A program made the position numbers and the translations under genes. From contig NZ_FMCR01000003.1 of assembly GCF_900091575.1 (NCBI RefSeq), positions 310,001 through 374,000 on the forward strand: DNA of 64,000 nt, in the 5' to 3' direction. Each line of letters opens with the position of its first letter. The stretch's first letter is position 1. The notes below the pieces were generated by a model. The model made no database searches. It had not been told where the DNA came from and saw nothing but the letters and a program-made list of their open reading frames with translations. This DNA is from Micromonospora saelicesensis. Its GTDB lineage: Bacteria > Actinomycetota > Actinomycetes > Mycobacteriales > Micromonosporaceae. Positions 1 through 12,897 of this stretch are shown here, one piece after another.

Positions 1-345
1 CAGGCGATCTCCGACGAGCTGATCGAGGCCGGCCGCGTCGACGGCGCGAGCACGTTCCGGATCTACTGGAGCATCGTGCTGCCCGCGCTGCGTCCCGCCG
101 CCGGCGTCCTCGGTCTGCTGACCTTCATGGAGACCTGGAACTCGTTCCTCTGGCCGTACGCCATCCTCACCCCGGAGAACCCGACCCTGCAGGTCTCGCT
201 CTCCTTCCTCTCGTACGCCTACTACACCGACTACTCCCAGGTGTTCGCCGCCACGGCGATCGGCACCATCCCCCTGGTAATCGTCTTTCTCGTGTTCGGC
301 CGCCAGATCATCGGCGGGATCATGGAAGGTGCCGTCAAGTCGTGA
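1..345 (+). CDS. Sugar ABC transporter permease, MalG type (3' part only)
   Basis: Only the last 114 residues are in the window; the gene begins upstream. This is an inner-membrane permease of a carbohydrate importer. The cytoplasmic EAA coupling loop is visible at the start ([12 protein letters not shown]...IVLP), followed by two hydrophobic segments and the short charged tail usual for MalG/CebG-type permeases. The stop codon overlaps the start of the following beta-glucosidase (GTGA), so the two are translationally coupled. With GH1 and a LacI repressor downstream this resembles the cellobiose/cello-oligosaccharide loci of actinomycetes (cebEFG-bglC, bglABC-celR); the substrate is inferred from context only. 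Confidence 0.93.
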   Translation, partial: QAISDELIEAGRVDGASTFRIYWSIVLPALRPAAGVLGLLTFMETWNSFLWPYAILTPENPTLQVSLSFLSYAYYTDYSQVFAATAIGTIPLVIVFLVFGRQIIGGIMEGAVKS

Positions 346-1763
346 GCAACCCCGCCAGCCCACCCGCCGTCGACGTCCTCGACGAGCGCCCCGGGCTGAC
401 CTTTCCACCCGGATTCCTCTGGGGGGCCGCGACGGCGGCGTACCAGATCGAGGGGGCGGCGGCCGTGGACGGCCGCGCCCCGTCGATCTGGGACACCTTC
501 AGCCACACCGAGGGTCGGGTCGTCGCCGGGCACACCGGGGACGTCGCGTGCGACCACTACCACCGCCTCGGCGACGACGTCGCGCTGATGGCCGAGCTGG
601 GCCTGAAGTCGTACCGTTTCTCGGTCTCCTGGTCCCGGGTGCAGCCCACCGGCACCGGCGCGGCAAACCCGGGCGGCCTGGACTTCTACCGGCGCCTGGT
701 GGACGAGTTGCTGGCCAACGGCATCGAGCCGTGGCTCACGCTCTACCACTGGGACCTGCCGCAGCCGTTGGAGGACGCCGGCGGCTGGCCGGCGCGGGAC
801 ACCGCGGCCCGCTTCGCCGACTACACCACCCTGGTGGCTGACGCGCTCGGTGACCGGGTGCGCTACTGGACCACGCTGAACGAGCCGTGGTGCTCCGCGT
901 TCCTCGGCTACGGCTCCGGCGTGCACGCCCCCGGCCGCACCAACGGGGCGGACGCGGTGCGCGCCGGGCACCACCTGATGCTCGGTCACGGCCTGGCCGT
1001 GCAGGCACTGCGGGCCGCCCGGCCGGCCGCCGAGGTGGGCGTGACCGTCAACCTCTACCCGGTCGACCCGGCCAGTGACAGTCCCGCGGACTCCGACGCC
1101 GCCCGGCGGATCGACGGGTTGGCCAACCGGTTCTTCCTGGACCCGCTGCTGCGCGGGTCGTACCCGGAGGACCTGGTGGCCGACCTCAGCACGGTGACCG
1201 ACTTCGAGCACGTGCGCGACGGCGACCTGGCGACCATCTCCACGCCGCTGGACCTGGTCGGGGTCAACTACTACAGCCGGCACGTGGTCGCCGCGCCGGT
1301 CGAGGGAGTGGAGGCCGACCCGGCCCCCTCGTGCTGGCCGGGCAGCGAGGACGTCCGGTTCGTCACCCGCGGCGTCCCGGTCACCGACATGGGCTGGGAG
1401 ATCGACGCCCCGGGCCTGACCGAGACGCTGCGCCGCGTGAACGGCTACACCGATCTGCCCCTGTACGTCACCGAAAACGGCTCCGCGTTCGTCGACTCGG
1501 TGGTCGACGGGCAGGTCGACGACGTCGATCGGCTGGCCTACTTCGACGCCCACCTGCGCGCCGCCCACGAGGCGATCGACGCCGGAGTGCCTCTGCGGGG
1601 ATACTTTGCCTGGTCGCTGATGGATAATTTCGAATGGGCCTGGGGTTACACCAAGCGGTTCGGCATGATCCACGTCGACTACGACAGTCAGGTCCGCACC
1701 CCCAAGTCCAGCGCCAAGTGGTACGCCTCGGTGATCCGGCGCAACGGTCTGGCCGCACAATAG
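342..1763 (+). CDS. GH1 beta-glucosidase
   Basis: 473-residue family GH1 glycosidase, full length for the family, with no signal peptide, so it probably hydrolyses imported cellobiose/cello-oligosaccharides in the cytoplasm. The acid/base motif TLNEPW has its Glu at about residue 181, and the nucleophile motif YVTENG has its Glu at about residue 378. The N-terminal [15 protein letters not shown] and C-terminal [13 protein letters not shown] aglycone-site blocks are also present. The GTG start overlaps the permease stop by 4 nt (GTGA), which fixes the start. The LacI gene follows 82 nt later on the same strand. Confidence 0.96.
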   Translation: MSNPASPPAVDVLDERPGLTFPPGFLWGAATAAYQIEGAAAVDGRAPSIWDTFSHTEGRVVAGHTGDVACDHYHRLGDDVALMAELGLKSYRFSVSWSRVQPTGTGAANPGGLDFYRRLVDELLANGIEPWLTLYHWDLPQPLEDAGGWPARDTAARFADYTTLVADALGDRVRYWTTLNEPWCSAFLGYGSGVHAPGRTNGADAVRAGHHLMLGHGLAVQALRAARPAAEVGVTVNLYPVDPASDSPADSDAARRIDGLANRFFLDPLLRGSYPEDLVADLSTVTDFEHVRDGDLATISTPLDLVGVNYYSRHVVAAPVEGVEADPAPSCWPGSEDVRFVTRGVPVTDMGWEIDAPGLTETLRRVNGYTDLPLYVTENGSAFVDSVVDGQVDDVDRLAYFDAHLRAAHEAIDAGVPLRGYFAWSLMDNFEWAWGYTKRFGMIHVDYDSQVRTPKSSAKWYASVIRRNGLAAQ

Positions 1764-1845
1764 GCTCGGGCCAGCCATCAGGACGGCCCCGGCGTCCACC
1801 TCTCGCAGGTGGCGCCGGGTCCGCCCGCCGTCGGAGGAGCAGACG

Positions 1846-2892
1846 ATGACAACGCAGCGCACCCGGTCGCTCGGGCGCCCGACCCTCGACGCGGTCGCGG
1901 CGCGTGCCGGCGTCGGTCGGGGCACGGTCTCCCGCGTGGTCAACGGCTCGCCCCAGGTCAGCCCGGAGGCCCGGGCCGCGGTCCAACAGGCCATCGCAGA
2001 GCTGGGGTACGTGCCGAACCGGGCCGCCCGTGCGCTCGTCACCCAGCGGACCGACTCCGTCGCGCTGGTGGTCTCTGAATCCGGCGAGCGGGTCTTCACC
2101 GAGCCGTTCTTCGCCAGCATCGTGCGGGGGATCAGCTCCGGGCTGCTGGAGACGCCGATGCAGCTCTGGCTGGCCATGGCGCAGTCGCCGGTGGAGCGGG
2201 AGCGGGTCGAGCACCACCTCACCAACCAGCACGTCGACGGCGTACTGCTGCTGTCGTTGCACGACTCCGACCCGCTGCCGACGCTGTTGGAGGAGCGCGG
2301 CCTGCCCGCCGTGCTCGGCGGTCGGCCCGCCCGGATGCTGCAACCCGGCGCCCAACCGGCCTGGTTTGTCGACGTGGACAACGTTGGCGGGGCCCGGCAG
2401 GCGGTGGAGTACCTGGCGAGGCAGGGGCGGCGACGTGTCGCCACCATCGCCGGTCCGCAGGACATGGGTGCCGGCCTGGCCCGGTTGGCCGGCTATACCG
2501 ACGCGGTCAAGGCCACCGGCGCCAGCGTCAACCCCGACCTGATCGCGTACGGCGACTTCAGCGAGGGCAGCGGCGCGGCGGGAATGCGCCGGCTGCTGGA
2601 GGTCTGCCCGGACCTGGACGCGGTCTTCGTCGCGTCCGACCTGATGGCGTTCGGCGCACTGCGTACCCTGCGCGAGGCCGGCCGCCGCGTGCCGCAGGAT
2701 GTCGCGGTGATCGGCTTCGACGACGCGACCATCGCCCGACAGGCCGAACCGCCGTTGACCACTGTCTTCCAGCCGGTGGAGGAGATGGGCCGGCAGATGG
2801 CCCGCCTGCTGGTGGCCCGGATCCGTGGCGAGGAGCTACCCGCCTCCCACATCCTCCTGGACACCCAACTGGTCCACCGAGCCTCCGCCTAA
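1846..2892 (+). CDS. LacI-family transcriptional repressor, CelR/CebR-like
   Basis: 348-residue LacI regulator. The N-terminal helix-turn-helix and hinge are clear (LDAVAARAGVGRGTVSRVVN, then ELGYVPNRAAR), followed by a periplasmic-binding-protein-type sensor domain with the usual DAVFVASDLMAFGAL and DVAVIGFDD blocks. A strong ribosome site (GGAGGAG) sits 6 nt before the ATG. The recognition helix and gene order (permeases, GH1, LacI) resemble Thermobifida CelR, which binds TGGGAGCGCTCCCA and is released by cellobiose. A 13/14 match to that operator precedes the GH9 cellulase at 9747-9760, so this protein is a good candidate for controlling both loci; that link is inference. Confidence 0.93.
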   Translation: MTTQRTRSLGRPTLDAVAARAGVGRGTVSRVVNGSPQVSPEARAAVQQAIAELGYVPNRAARALVTQRTDSVALVVSESGERVFTEPFFASIVRGISSGLLETPMQLWLAMAQSPVERERVEHHLTNQHVDGVLLLSLHDSDPLPTLLEERGLPAVLGGRPARMLQPGAQPAWFVDVDNVGGARQAVEYLARQGRRRVATIAGPQDMGAGLARLAGYTDAVKATGASVNPDLIAYGDFSEGSGAAGMRRLLEVCPDLDAVFVASDLMAFGALRTLREAGRRVPQDVAVIGFDDATIARQAEPPLTTVFQPVEEMGRQMARLLVARIRGEELPASHILLDTQLVHRASA

Positions 2893-2940
2893 CCCCCCAC
2901 CCCCCAGAAACCCACACCCGGGCACCCCCAGACCTTCCCT

Positions 2941-3005
2941 CGGTTGATCATGAAGTTATTGCCATAACACGCCGATGCGGAGGGCAATAACTTCATGATC
3001 AACCG
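2941..3005. terminator. Perfect 23-bp inverted repeat between convergent genes
   Basis: Left arm 2941-2963 and right arm 2983-3005 are exact reverse complements over 23 nt, with a 19-nt loop (2964-2982). It lies between the LacI gene and the converging acyl-CoA dehydrogenase gene, so a bidirectional transcription terminator is the simplest role. The arms are far richer in A/T (core GATCATGAAGTTATTGCC) than the chromosome and than ordinary GC-rich actinobacterial terminators, which suggests an interspersed palindromic repeat family. Confidence 0.8.
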
Positions 3006-3048
3006 GGGGCGGGTGGGTGGGCGGGTGGGGGTGGGGGTTAGGGCCGGG

Positions 3049-4260
3049 TTAGGGGGCCCAGCGGCGGAGTTCGCGCTTGGCCAGGGAGTTGCGGTGCACC
3101 TCGTCGGGACCGTCGGCGAGGCGCAGGGTGCGGGTTTGCGCCCAGAGGGCGGCCAGTGGCGTGTCCTGGCTGACGCCGGCGCCGCCGTAGGCCTGGATGG
3201 CCTTGTCGATCACCCATTCCGCCATCGCCGGCGTGCCGATCTTGATGGCCTGGATCTCGGTGTGCGCGCCCTTGTTGCCGACGGTGTCCATCAGCCAGGC
3301 CGTCTTGAGCACCAGCAGTCGGGCCTGCTCGATGCGGACCCGGGACTCGGCGATCCACTCCCGGACCACGCCCTGCTCGGCCAGCGGTCGGCCGAACGCG
3401 ATCCGTTCGTTCGCGCGGCGGCAGAGCAGCTCCAATGCCCGCTCAGCCATTCCGATCAATCGCATGCAGTGGTGAATCCGGCCCGGTCCCAGCCGGGCCT
3501 GGGCGATGGCGAAGCCGGTGCCCTCGGCGCCGATCAGATTCTCCGCGGGCACTCGGACGTCGGTGAAGTCGATCTCGGCGTGCCCGCCGTGGGAACCGTC
3601 GGTGTAGCCGAAGACGGTCATGCCCCGGCGCACTGTCACCCCGGGGGTGTCCCGGGGGACCAGCACCATGCTCTGCTGGCGGTGCCGGTCGGCGGTGGGG
3701 TCGGTCTTGCCCATCACGATGAAGATCTCGCAGCGCGGGTCCATGGCCCCGGACGACCACCACTTACGTCCGTTGATCACGTACTCGTCGCCGTCGCGGG
3801 TGATCCGGGTGGCGATGTTGGTGGCGTCGGACGACGCGACGTCCGGCTCGGTCATGCAGAACGCCGAGCGGATCTCACCCTCCAGCAGCGGCATCAGCCA
3901 GCGCTGCTGCTGCGCCTCCGAGCCGAACTCGGCCAGCAGCTCCATGTTGCCGGTGTCCGGTGCCGCGCAGTTGACCGCCTCCGGCGCGAGGTGCGGGCTG
4001 CGCCCGGTCAGCTCGGCCAGTGGGGCGTACTGGAGGTTGGTCAGGCCGGCGCCGTAGCGCGGGTCGGGCAGGAAGAGGTTCCACAGGCCGCGCTTGCGGG
4101 CCTCCGCCTTCAGCTCGCCCAATACCGGGGTACGCGACCACGGGTCCCCGGCGGCCACCTGCTCGGCGTGCACGGCCTCGGCCGGGTAGACGTGCTCGGT
4201 CAGGAACCGGGTCAGCTCGTCGCGCAGCTCCTCGGTCCGGCTGTCGTATGAGAAGTCCAT
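3049..4260 (-). CDS. Acyl-CoA dehydrogenase family protein
   Basis: About 403 residues, typical length for FAD-dependent acyl-CoA dehydrogenases. Visible family blocks are [19 protein letters not shown] (flavin/substrate region), [14 protein letters not shown], and the C-terminal [14 protein letters not shown]...[12 protein letters not shown] block. The preferred ATG start (4258-4260) overlaps the stop of the kinase gene upstream in the operon; a GTG lies one codon earlier (4263). The neighbouring APH-type kinase and this enzyme correspond to the two halves of eukaryotic ACAD10/ACAD11, which act on 4-hydroxyacyl-CoAs through a 4-phospho intermediate. A straight fatty-acid oxidation role is the alternative. 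Confidence 0.92.
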   Translation of the reverse strand: MDFSYDSRTEELRDELTRFLTEHVYPAEAVHAEQVAAGDPWSRTPVLGELKAEARKRGLWNLFLPDPRYGAGLTNLQYAPLAELTGRSPHLAPEAVNCAAPDTGNMELLAEFGSEAQQQRWLMPLLEGEIRSAFCMTEPDVASSDATNIATRITRDGDEYVINGRKWWSSGAMDPRCEIFIVMGKTDPTADRHRQQSMVLVPRDTPGVTVRRGMTVFGYTDGSHGGHAEIDFTDVRVPAENLIGAEGTGFAIAQARLGPGRIHHCMRLIGMAERALELLCRRANERIAFGRPLAEQGVVREWIAESRVRIEQARLLVLKTAWLMDTVGNKGAHTEIQAIKIGTPAMAEWVIDKAIQAYGGAGVSQDTPLAALWAQTRTLRLADGPDEVHRNSLAKRELRRWAP

Positions 4261-5339
4261 CACCGCTCCCTGGCGGCGGTCAGCCCGTGCGCGACCAGCG
4301 GTGCCACCATCTCGCCGATCCGGTCGAAGCCCTCGCCGAGCGTCTGCCCGAGCGTGTGGCGGTAGTGGATGCCCTCGCAGATCACCGCGAGCTTGAAACA
4401 GCCCAGCGCCACGTGCCAGTGCAGCGGCCCGACGTCGACATCGCTGCGTCCGGCGTACCTGTCGATCAGCTCGCTGCCGGTGGGGAAGCCGGCGCGCGGG
4501 CCGAGCCCGTCGGCGACGGGGTTGCCCGCGGCGGAGTCGCTGCCGCCGAGCACGTCCCAGTACGTCAGCAGCAGCCCCAGGTCGGCGAGGGGGTCGCCGA
4601 GGGTGGCCATCTCCCAGTCGAGCACCGCGTGCACGGCGACCGGGTCCGCCGAGGCGAGGAGGTTGTCCAGCCGGTAGTCGCCGTGCACGATCCGGCCGGC
4701 GTTCGCGCCCTCCGGGGCGGTCGCCGCGAGCAGGTCACGCAGCTCGTCGATGCCGGGCAGCGGCCGGCTGCGGGAGCGGTCGAGCTGCCCGGCCCAGCGG
4801 CGGACCTGCCGGGCGAGGTAGCCCTCGGGGCGGCCGAAGTCGGCCAACCCGACGCTGGACGGCTCGACGCTGTGCAGCGCGGCGAGCGTGTCCATCATCG
4901 CCATGGCGAGGGCCCGGCGGCGTTCGTCGCCCAGCGGGTCGGTCTGCGCGCGGGTGCGGAACACCTCGCCGGGCATCCGCTCCATCAGGTAGAACGGTGC
5001 GCCGATCACCTCCGGGTCGGTGCAGAGCAGCAGCGCGCCCGGGACCGGCACATCGGTCGGTGCCAGCGCCGAGATGACCCGGAACTCGCGCGCCATGTCG
5101 TGCGCGGTCGCCAGCACGTGGCCCAGCGGTGGGCGGCGCAGCACCACCTCGCGGTCGCCGAGACGCAGCAGGTAGGTGAGGTTGGACTTGCCGCCCGCGA
5201 TCAGCGTGGCACGCAGCGGCCCGACGGCCAGCTCGGGTCGGTGCGTTGCCAGATAGTCGGCGAGACGGTCCAGGGCCAGCCCTGCCGGGGAGACGGGAAC
5301 GGCCTCCGGCCGGGACGCGTCGACGGCCGGATCGCTCAT
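4260..5339 (-). CDS. APH-family phosphotransferase (ACAD10/LvaA-like kinase)
   Basis: 359-residue kinase of the aminoglycoside phosphotransferase/choline kinase fold. The catalytic loop HGDYRLDN and the metal-binding [14 protein letters not shown] are intact, and the nucleotide-binding N-lobe carries [10 protein letters not shown] and VVLRRPP. This sub-type is usually found next to or fused with acyl-CoA dehydrogenases. In levulinate catabolism LvaA of this family phosphorylates a 4-hydroxyacyl-CoA. I chose the ATG at 5339 (MSDPAVD); the frame stays open 29 codons further upstream, but that part has no family similarity. An antibiotic-resistance role is unlikely given the coupled dehydrogenase. 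Confidence 0.87.
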   Translation of the reverse strand: MSDPAVDASRPEAVPVSPAGLALDRLADYLATHRPELAVGPLRATLIAGGKSNLTYLLRLGDREVVLRRPPLGHVLATAHDMAREFRVISALAPTDVPVPGALLLCTDPEVIGAPFYLMERMPGEVFRTRAQTDPLGDERRRALAMAMMDTLAALHSVEPSSVGLADFGRPEGYLARQVRRWAGQLDRSRSRPLPGIDELRDLLAATAPEGANAGRIVHGDYRLDNLLASADPVAVHAVLDWEMATLGDPLADLGLLLTYWDVLGGSDSAAGNPVADGLGPRAGFPTGSELIDRYAGRSDVDVGPLHWHVALGCFKLAVICEGIHYRHTLGQTLGEGFDRIGEMVAPLVAHGLTAARER

Positions 5340-5489
5340 CCGACTAGTTGATGGCAGCCCGCTCACGTTGTCAAGGTCAGAATTTCCGCTCGGGACATGC
5401 CCCTGCAACAGGGACGAAATGGTCAACTACCAGGCTGGGATCAGCCTGCCGGCCGCTCTCCTGCCGGCCCGCCGAGCGGAGGGACAGAC

Positions 5490-6191
5490 ATGTTGCTGCG
5501 AGTTCGGGTCACCCTGCCGGACCGTCCGGGCACCCTCGGTCAGGTCGCCCGCACCTTGGGCGTCTCCGGGGCGGACATCGTCCAGGTGGTGGTCCTCGAA
5601 CGGCTCGGCGGGCGCGCGGTGGACGACTTCACTGTCGTCTGGCCGGGCGCGGCGCGGGTGGAGCGGCTGCTGGCCGGCCTCGCGGCGATACCGGGGGTGC
5701 GGGTGGACGGTGTGTGGCGGGCGATCGGCGCGCCCACCACCACCGGGCAGGACGCGGAGCTGTTGGCCCAGGTCGCGGCCAACCCGGCCGACGGGTTGGC
5801 CACCCTGGTCGACGCGGTGCCGGGGCTGCTGGCCGCCGACTGGGCAGTGGCCGCCGTGGTGCCGGTCGACTGGGCCTCGCGGAGCGGGGGCGGCGGGGCG
5901 ACAGTGGGGTACGCGAGCTGGCGTGCCCCCGTACCCCCGCGGTTGCCGGAGGTGACCCCGCTGCGCGGTCGGTCGATGACCACGCCCGACGGCACCCACC
6001 ACGCGATCGCGCCGTTCGGCCGGGCGGGCCTGGTGCTGGTGGTGGCTCGTGAGCGCAGCGAGACCCTTTCCGCCGCGGCGTTCCACAGCACCGAGGTGGA
6101 TCGGCTCACCCAGCTCGTCCGCGCCTGCGCGGTGATCCTCGGTGACCGGCTCGATCTCGTCGGGGCGCCGCCGGTGGTCGCCGGCCCCTGA
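5490..6191 (+). CDS. ACT-domain protein (no catalytic domain)
   Basis: 233 residues. The N-terminus is an ACT domain (MLLRVRVTLPDRPGTLGQVARTLG..., residues 1-75) with the DRPG ligand-loop signature. The rest resembles a degenerate GAF-like regulatory fold ending in an ALxRACAVILGD-type helix. Start chosen at the ATG at 5490, after a GGAGGGA ribosome site; the frame is open further upstream but without similarity. The next gene has the same layout plus a GNAT domain, so the two look like a duplicated pair in which this copy kept only the sensor part. Ligand and partner are unknown; amino-acid binding is expected for the family. Confidence 0.82.
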   Translation: MLLRVRVTLPDRPGTLGQVARTLGVSGADIVQVVVLERLGGRAVDDFTVVWPGAARVERLLAGLAAIPGVRVDGVWRAIGAPTTTGQDAELLAQVAANPADGLATLVDAVPGLLAADWAVAAVVPVDWASRSGGGGATVGYASWRAPVPPRLPEVTPLRGRSMTTPDGTHHAIAPFGRAGLVLVVARERSETLSAAAFHSTEVDRLTQLVRACAVILGDRLDLVGAPPVVAGP

Positions 6192-6280
6192 GCGGCCCGA
6201 GGAGTTCCCGGGCCGACACCGCCGGGCAACCGGGCGGCAACAGGCGGGGGTGAGGCTCTTACCGGGGAAGGGAGCCAACC

Positions 6281-7357
6281 ATGACGTTGTGGCGGATCCG
6301 AGCGACGGTGGACGACCGACCGGGTTACTTGTCGGTGCTCACGGCGAGCCTCGCGCTGCGTGGGGTCAACATCCTCACCGTGCAGGTGCAGCCCACCGAG
6401 CAGGGCGCGGTGGACGATTTCCTGGTCGACGCGCCGGACGCGCTCGACGAGGCCGAGCTGATCGCCGCCGTCGAGCGTGGTCGGGGTCGGGACTGCTGGG
6501 TGGCGCGCAGCGAGGCGCGGGGTCTGGCCGACCAGCCCACCCGGGTGCTCGGGCTGGCCAACCGGCTGGTGCGTGACCCGGACGCGACGGGCGAGGCGTT
6601 GCGGGCCCTGCTCGCTGCCGACGTCGTCAGCTGGCGACCAGCGTCGGTCGGCGGCGAACGGGGGATCACCGGGGCCGACATGCTGTTGGCCGACCCGGCG
6701 GGCGGTTCGTTCGCGCTGCGCCGGGCCGCGCCCGACTTCACCCCGGCGGAGTACGCGCGGGCGCAGGCCCTGGTCGAGCTGGCCGCCACCGTGGCGCGCC
6801 GGGCCGCCGAACAGGTCACAGTGGTGCTGCCCGACGGCGCGGAGGTGGCCGTCCGGCCGGCCAGCGGCCACGATCTGCCCGGCGTGGTGGAGTTGCACGA
6901 GGCGTGCTCACCGCGTAGCCGACAGCGGCGTTACCTGGGCGGGGCGGCGCTGCCGCAGCCGGCCCGCCTGCGTCGACTGCTGGAGCCGAGCCGAGGGCTG
7001 ACGCTGATCGCCAGCACCACCGGCTCCGACGGCACGGCCGAGTCGGTGGTCGCCATGGCGAACCTGCTCGGCGAGGGCGACGAGGCCGAGGTGGCGCTGC
7101 TGGTGCGGGACGACTGGCAGCGGCGTGGGCTCGGCTCGGCGTTGCTGCGCCGGGTGGTCCAGCACGCCGACCGGTCCGGGTACGCGGCGCTGGTGCTGCA
7201 CGTGCAGGCCACCAACGACCCGATGCTGCGTACGCTGCACCGGCTGGGCCGGCCCGCTGCGGCGGAGCGCGACGGCGGGCTGCTCACCCTCACCGTCCCG
7301 CTCGCCGTCGCCGTGAGGGCGGACCGGAAGGGCGCGTTCTCCACGCCGGGCGTCTAG
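6281..7357 (+). CDS. ACT-GNAT fusion, amino-acid-responsive protein acetyltransferase
   Basis: 358 residues. An ACT domain occupies residues 1-75 (VDDRPGYLSVLTASLALRGV), then a linker/GAF-like region, then a GCN5-type acetyltransferase at about 195-345 with the acetyl-CoA loop DDWQRRGLGSALLRR. ACT-GNAT proteins of this architecture are known in Micromonospora and relatives as lysine acetyltransferases whose activity is tuned by amino acids such as asparagine or cysteine and which target acetyl-CoA synthetase. A very strong ribosome site (GGGAAGGGAG) precedes the ATG. It lies 89 nt after its ACT-only paralogue, probably co-transcribed. Confidence 0.9.
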   Translation: MTLWRIRATVDDRPGYLSVLTASLALRGVNILTVQVQPTEQGAVDDFLVDAPDALDEAELIAAVERGRGRDCWVARSEARGLADQPTRVLGLANRLVRDPDATGEALRALLAADVVSWRPASVGGERGITGADMLLADPAGGSFALRRAAPDFTPAEYARAQALVELAATVARRAAEQVTVVLPDGAEVAVRPASGHDLPGVVELHEACSPRSRQRRYLGGAALPQPARLRRLLEPSRGLTLIASTTGSDGTAESVVAMANLLGEGDEAEVALLVRDDWQRRGLGSALLRRVVQHADRSGYAALVLHVQATNDPMLRTLHRLGRPAAAERDGGLLTLTVPLAVAVRADRKGAFSTPGV

Positions 7358-7392
7358 GGCCTGTTTCATAAGAGCTGGCCCTGGGACCCTGC

Positions 7393-7791
7393 TCAGGGTC
7401 GGGACGGCTCGCGGCGGCCCGAGACGCAGAACCGGTTGCCCTCCGGGTCGGCGAGCACCACGTACGGCGGCTCCGTCGGGTGTGGATCGGTGGGATAGTG
7501 CCGCCAGTCGACGATCCGCGCGCCGAGGGCGAGCAGTCGGTCGAGTTCCTCGTCGAGGGGTCGGTCGCCGGCGTCCAGATCCAGGTGGAGCCTGGGGAAC
7601 TCCCGCACGGGGCTCTCGCTGAGGTCCATCGCGAGGGCCGCTCCCGACACCCCCGGCGGCGGCTCCAGCACGATCCACTCGTCGCCGGTGAATCGGGGCT
7701 CGCGGCGACGGTAGCCGAGGGCAGCGGCCCAGAACGTTCCTGCCCGCTCGGCGTCGGACACGCCCAGGGAGAGCTGCGCGATCAATGCCAT
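7393..7791 (-). CDS. VOC (glyoxalase-like) family protein
   Basis: 132 residues of the small vicinal-oxygen-chelate fold (MALIAQLSLGVSDAERAGTFW at the N-terminus, VVLADPEGNRFCVSG at the C-terminus). Proteins of this Glyoxalase-6 type occur throughout actinobacteria; the reaction is not predictable. The start is taken from family alignment (ATG 7791), although a GGGAG lies directly against it with no spacer; the frame also opens at a GTG at 7842, which would add 17 residues. Confidence 0.83.
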   Translation of the reverse strand: MALIAQLSLGVSDAERAGTFWAAALGYRRREPRFTGDEWIVLEPPPGVSGAALAMDLSESPVREFPRLHLDLDAGDRPLDEELDRLLALGARIVDWRHYPTDPHPTEPPYVVLADPEGNRFCVSGRREPSRP

Positions 7792-7867
7792 CTCCCGACG
7801 GTACGCGCCGACGAGGGCCCCTTGTGCGCGGCGAGCGTCCACAAGGGGGCCTCTCCGGTTCCGGTGC

Positions 7868-9433
7868 TCAGGTGGTGGGGTAGCTGTTGTAGTCGGGGAA
7901 GTTGCCGTAGAGCCGGCTGTCTCCGCCGACGGTGACGGCCTGCACCAGCAGGTCGCCGCCGACGAACGCGCCCTTCCAGGAGGCGCCCCGGCCGCCGAAC
8001 GGTTCGTCGCGGTCGCCGCGTGAGCGCGGTTTGTTGATGCCCACCTTGAACGCCTGCAGGTCCACGGCGAGCTTGCCGGCCTCGTCGGTGTCGTCGCAGG
8101 CCAGCGAGGCCACCAGCGCGCCGTTGGAGGCGTTCATGGCGGCCAGCAGCTCGTCGGTGGTGTCCACCACGACGATCGTGTCGACCGGCCCGAACGGCTC
8201 GGCGTGCATCAGCCGGGACCGTCCGGGCGGGGCGAGGAGCACCGACGGCGCCACGTACGCCGAGGTGTCCTGCCCGGGCAGGAACGGCGCGCCGGTGAGC
8301 TTGCCCCGGTGCAGTGGGATCGCGCCGCCGCGGACCGCCTCGTCGACAGTGCGGCGTAGCTCGTCGGCCTTGGCGGCGCTGATCAGCGGCCCGAAGTCCA
8401 GCTCGGGCAGCGGGTCACCGGCGGCCCAGTCGTTGCCGACGGCGAGCGGGTGACCGAAGCGGACCGAGCGGACGACCGGCAGGTACATGTCGAGGAACTC
8501 GTCGACCAGGTCGCGCTGCACGACGAACCGGGGGTACGCGGTGCAGCGCTGCTTGCCGTACTCGAAGCCCTTTCTGAGGTGCGTGGCGAGCAGGTCCCAC
8601 TGGGAGAAGTTCCAGATGCCCCAGGCGTTGAGACCCTCCTGCTCGATGAGGTGCCGCTTGTCGCTGTCGAGCAGCGCGGCGGCCACCTTGCCGCCGTTGG
8701 ACCGGCCGCCGACGAACGCCACCGCGCCGATCTCGGGTGCCCGGACGAGCACCTCGGACAGCTCCCCGCCGCTGCCGGAGAGGAGCGTGGCGGGCAGCCC
8801 GGCCCGGCGCATCAGCGCGTGCGCGACGGTCAGGCACACCCCGCCGCCCTGGGACGGGGTCTTGGCGATGACCGCGTTGCCGGCCAGGAGCTGCACCAAC
8901 TCGGCGTGCACCAGCACACTCATCGGGTAGTTCCACGACGCGATGTTGCTGACCGGGCCGGGCAGTGGCTCGCGGCCGTCGGCGAGCATCCGGTCGATCT
9001 CGCCCGCGTACCAGCGGACGCCGTCGAGCGCCCGGTCCACGTCGGCGCAGGCCAGCCGCCACGGCTTGCCGATCTCCCACACCAGCAGCAGGGCGAGCAG
9101 GTCGCGGTGGGCGGTGAGCGAGTCCACCGCCTCGGCGACCCGGGCCTTGCGGTCGGTCAGCGGGGTCTGGGCCCAGGCCCGGTGCGCGGCGGCGGCGTGG
9201 GCGACCGCGGCGCGCGCGGTGGTCGCGTCGACCCGGGGGAGGTTGATGAGGACGGTGTTGTCCACCGGGGTGCGGACCGGTGCGGGCTGGCCGACCGCCC
9301 GCCATTCGCCCTCGACCAGGTTGTGCACTGTGGTGACGCCATCGACCTCGGCGCCGAACGCCTCCGGGGTGGCGGCCACCGCGCGGGCCAGGATGTCGGT
9401 CCAGCCGGTGTCGTCTGCGAGTCGTAGTGCCAT
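7868..9433 (-). CDS. Aldehyde dehydrogenase family protein
   Basis: 521-residue NAD(P)-dependent aldehyde dehydrogenase. The active-site cysteine lies in GKQRCTAYPR (about residue 297). The general-base Glu is in the EQEGLNAWG block (about 264-266), with the nucleotide-site blocks SWNYP (Asn168) and IAKTPS (Lys191). The catalytic-loop region departs from the usual LELGGK pattern (LIEQEGLNAWG), so this belongs to a divergent branch, and I would not assign a substrate. It is transcribed away from the GH9 cellulase and its operator region. Confidence 0.87.
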   Translation of the reverse strand: MALRLADDTGWTDILARAVAATPEAFGAEVDGVTTVHNLVEGEWRAVGQPAPVRTPVDNTVLINLPRVDATTARAAVAHAAAAHRAWAQTPLTDRKARVAEAVDSLTAHRDLLALLLVWEIGKPWRLACADVDRALDGVRWYAGEIDRMLADGREPLPGPVSNIASWNYPMSVLVHAELVQLLAGNAVIAKTPSQGGGVCLTVAHALMRRAGLPATLLSGSGGELSEVLVRAPEIGAVAFVGGRSNGGKVAAALLDSDKRHLIEQEGLNAWGIWNFSQWDLLATHLRKGFEYGKQRCTAYPRFVVQRDLVDEFLDMYLPVVRSVRFGHPLAVGNDWAAGDPLPELDFGPLISAAKADELRRTVDEAVRGGAIPLHRGKLTGAPFLPGQDTSAYVAPSVLLAPPGRSRLMHAEPFGPVDTIVVVDTTDELLAAMNASNGALVASLACDDTDEAGKLAVDLQAFKVGINKPRSRGDRDEPFGGRGASWKGAFVGGDLLVQAVTVGGDSRLYGNFPDYNSYPTT

Positions 9434-12769
<3,336 letters not shown>

Positions 12770-12783
12770 CCGGCACCGCGACG

Positions 12784-12832
12784 AGATCTTGGACAGTTAC
12801 CGTTCCGCGCGAACGGTAACTGTCCAAGATCT
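12784..12832. terminator. Perfect 22-bp inverted repeat downstream of GH9 cellulase
   Basis: Arms 12784-12805 and 12811-12832 are exact reverse complements over 22 nt, separated by CGCGC. It begins 15 nt after the cellulase stop and should terminate that transcript. Like the element at 2941-3005 it has unusually A/T-rich arms (AGATCTTGGACAGTTACCG) and a GATC near each end, suggesting a dispersed repeat of a second family. Confidence 0.8.
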
Positions 12833-12897
12833 GCGGCGCCCGGCCCTCGCGGGCGGACCCGGGTGGGATAGGTCGGCGGGATTCCGGGCAAGCCACG

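Noticed and set aside
4260..5339. Aminoglycoside resistance kinase
   Set aside because: The sub-type and the overlapping acyl-CoA dehydrogenase gene indicate a metabolic kinase instead.
7358..7380. GGCCTGTTTCATAAGAG after the ACT-GNAT gene, resembling ends of actinobacterial insertion sequences
   Set aside because: No transposase, second inverted end or target duplication is visible nearby; a short chance match or old remnant cannot be told apart.
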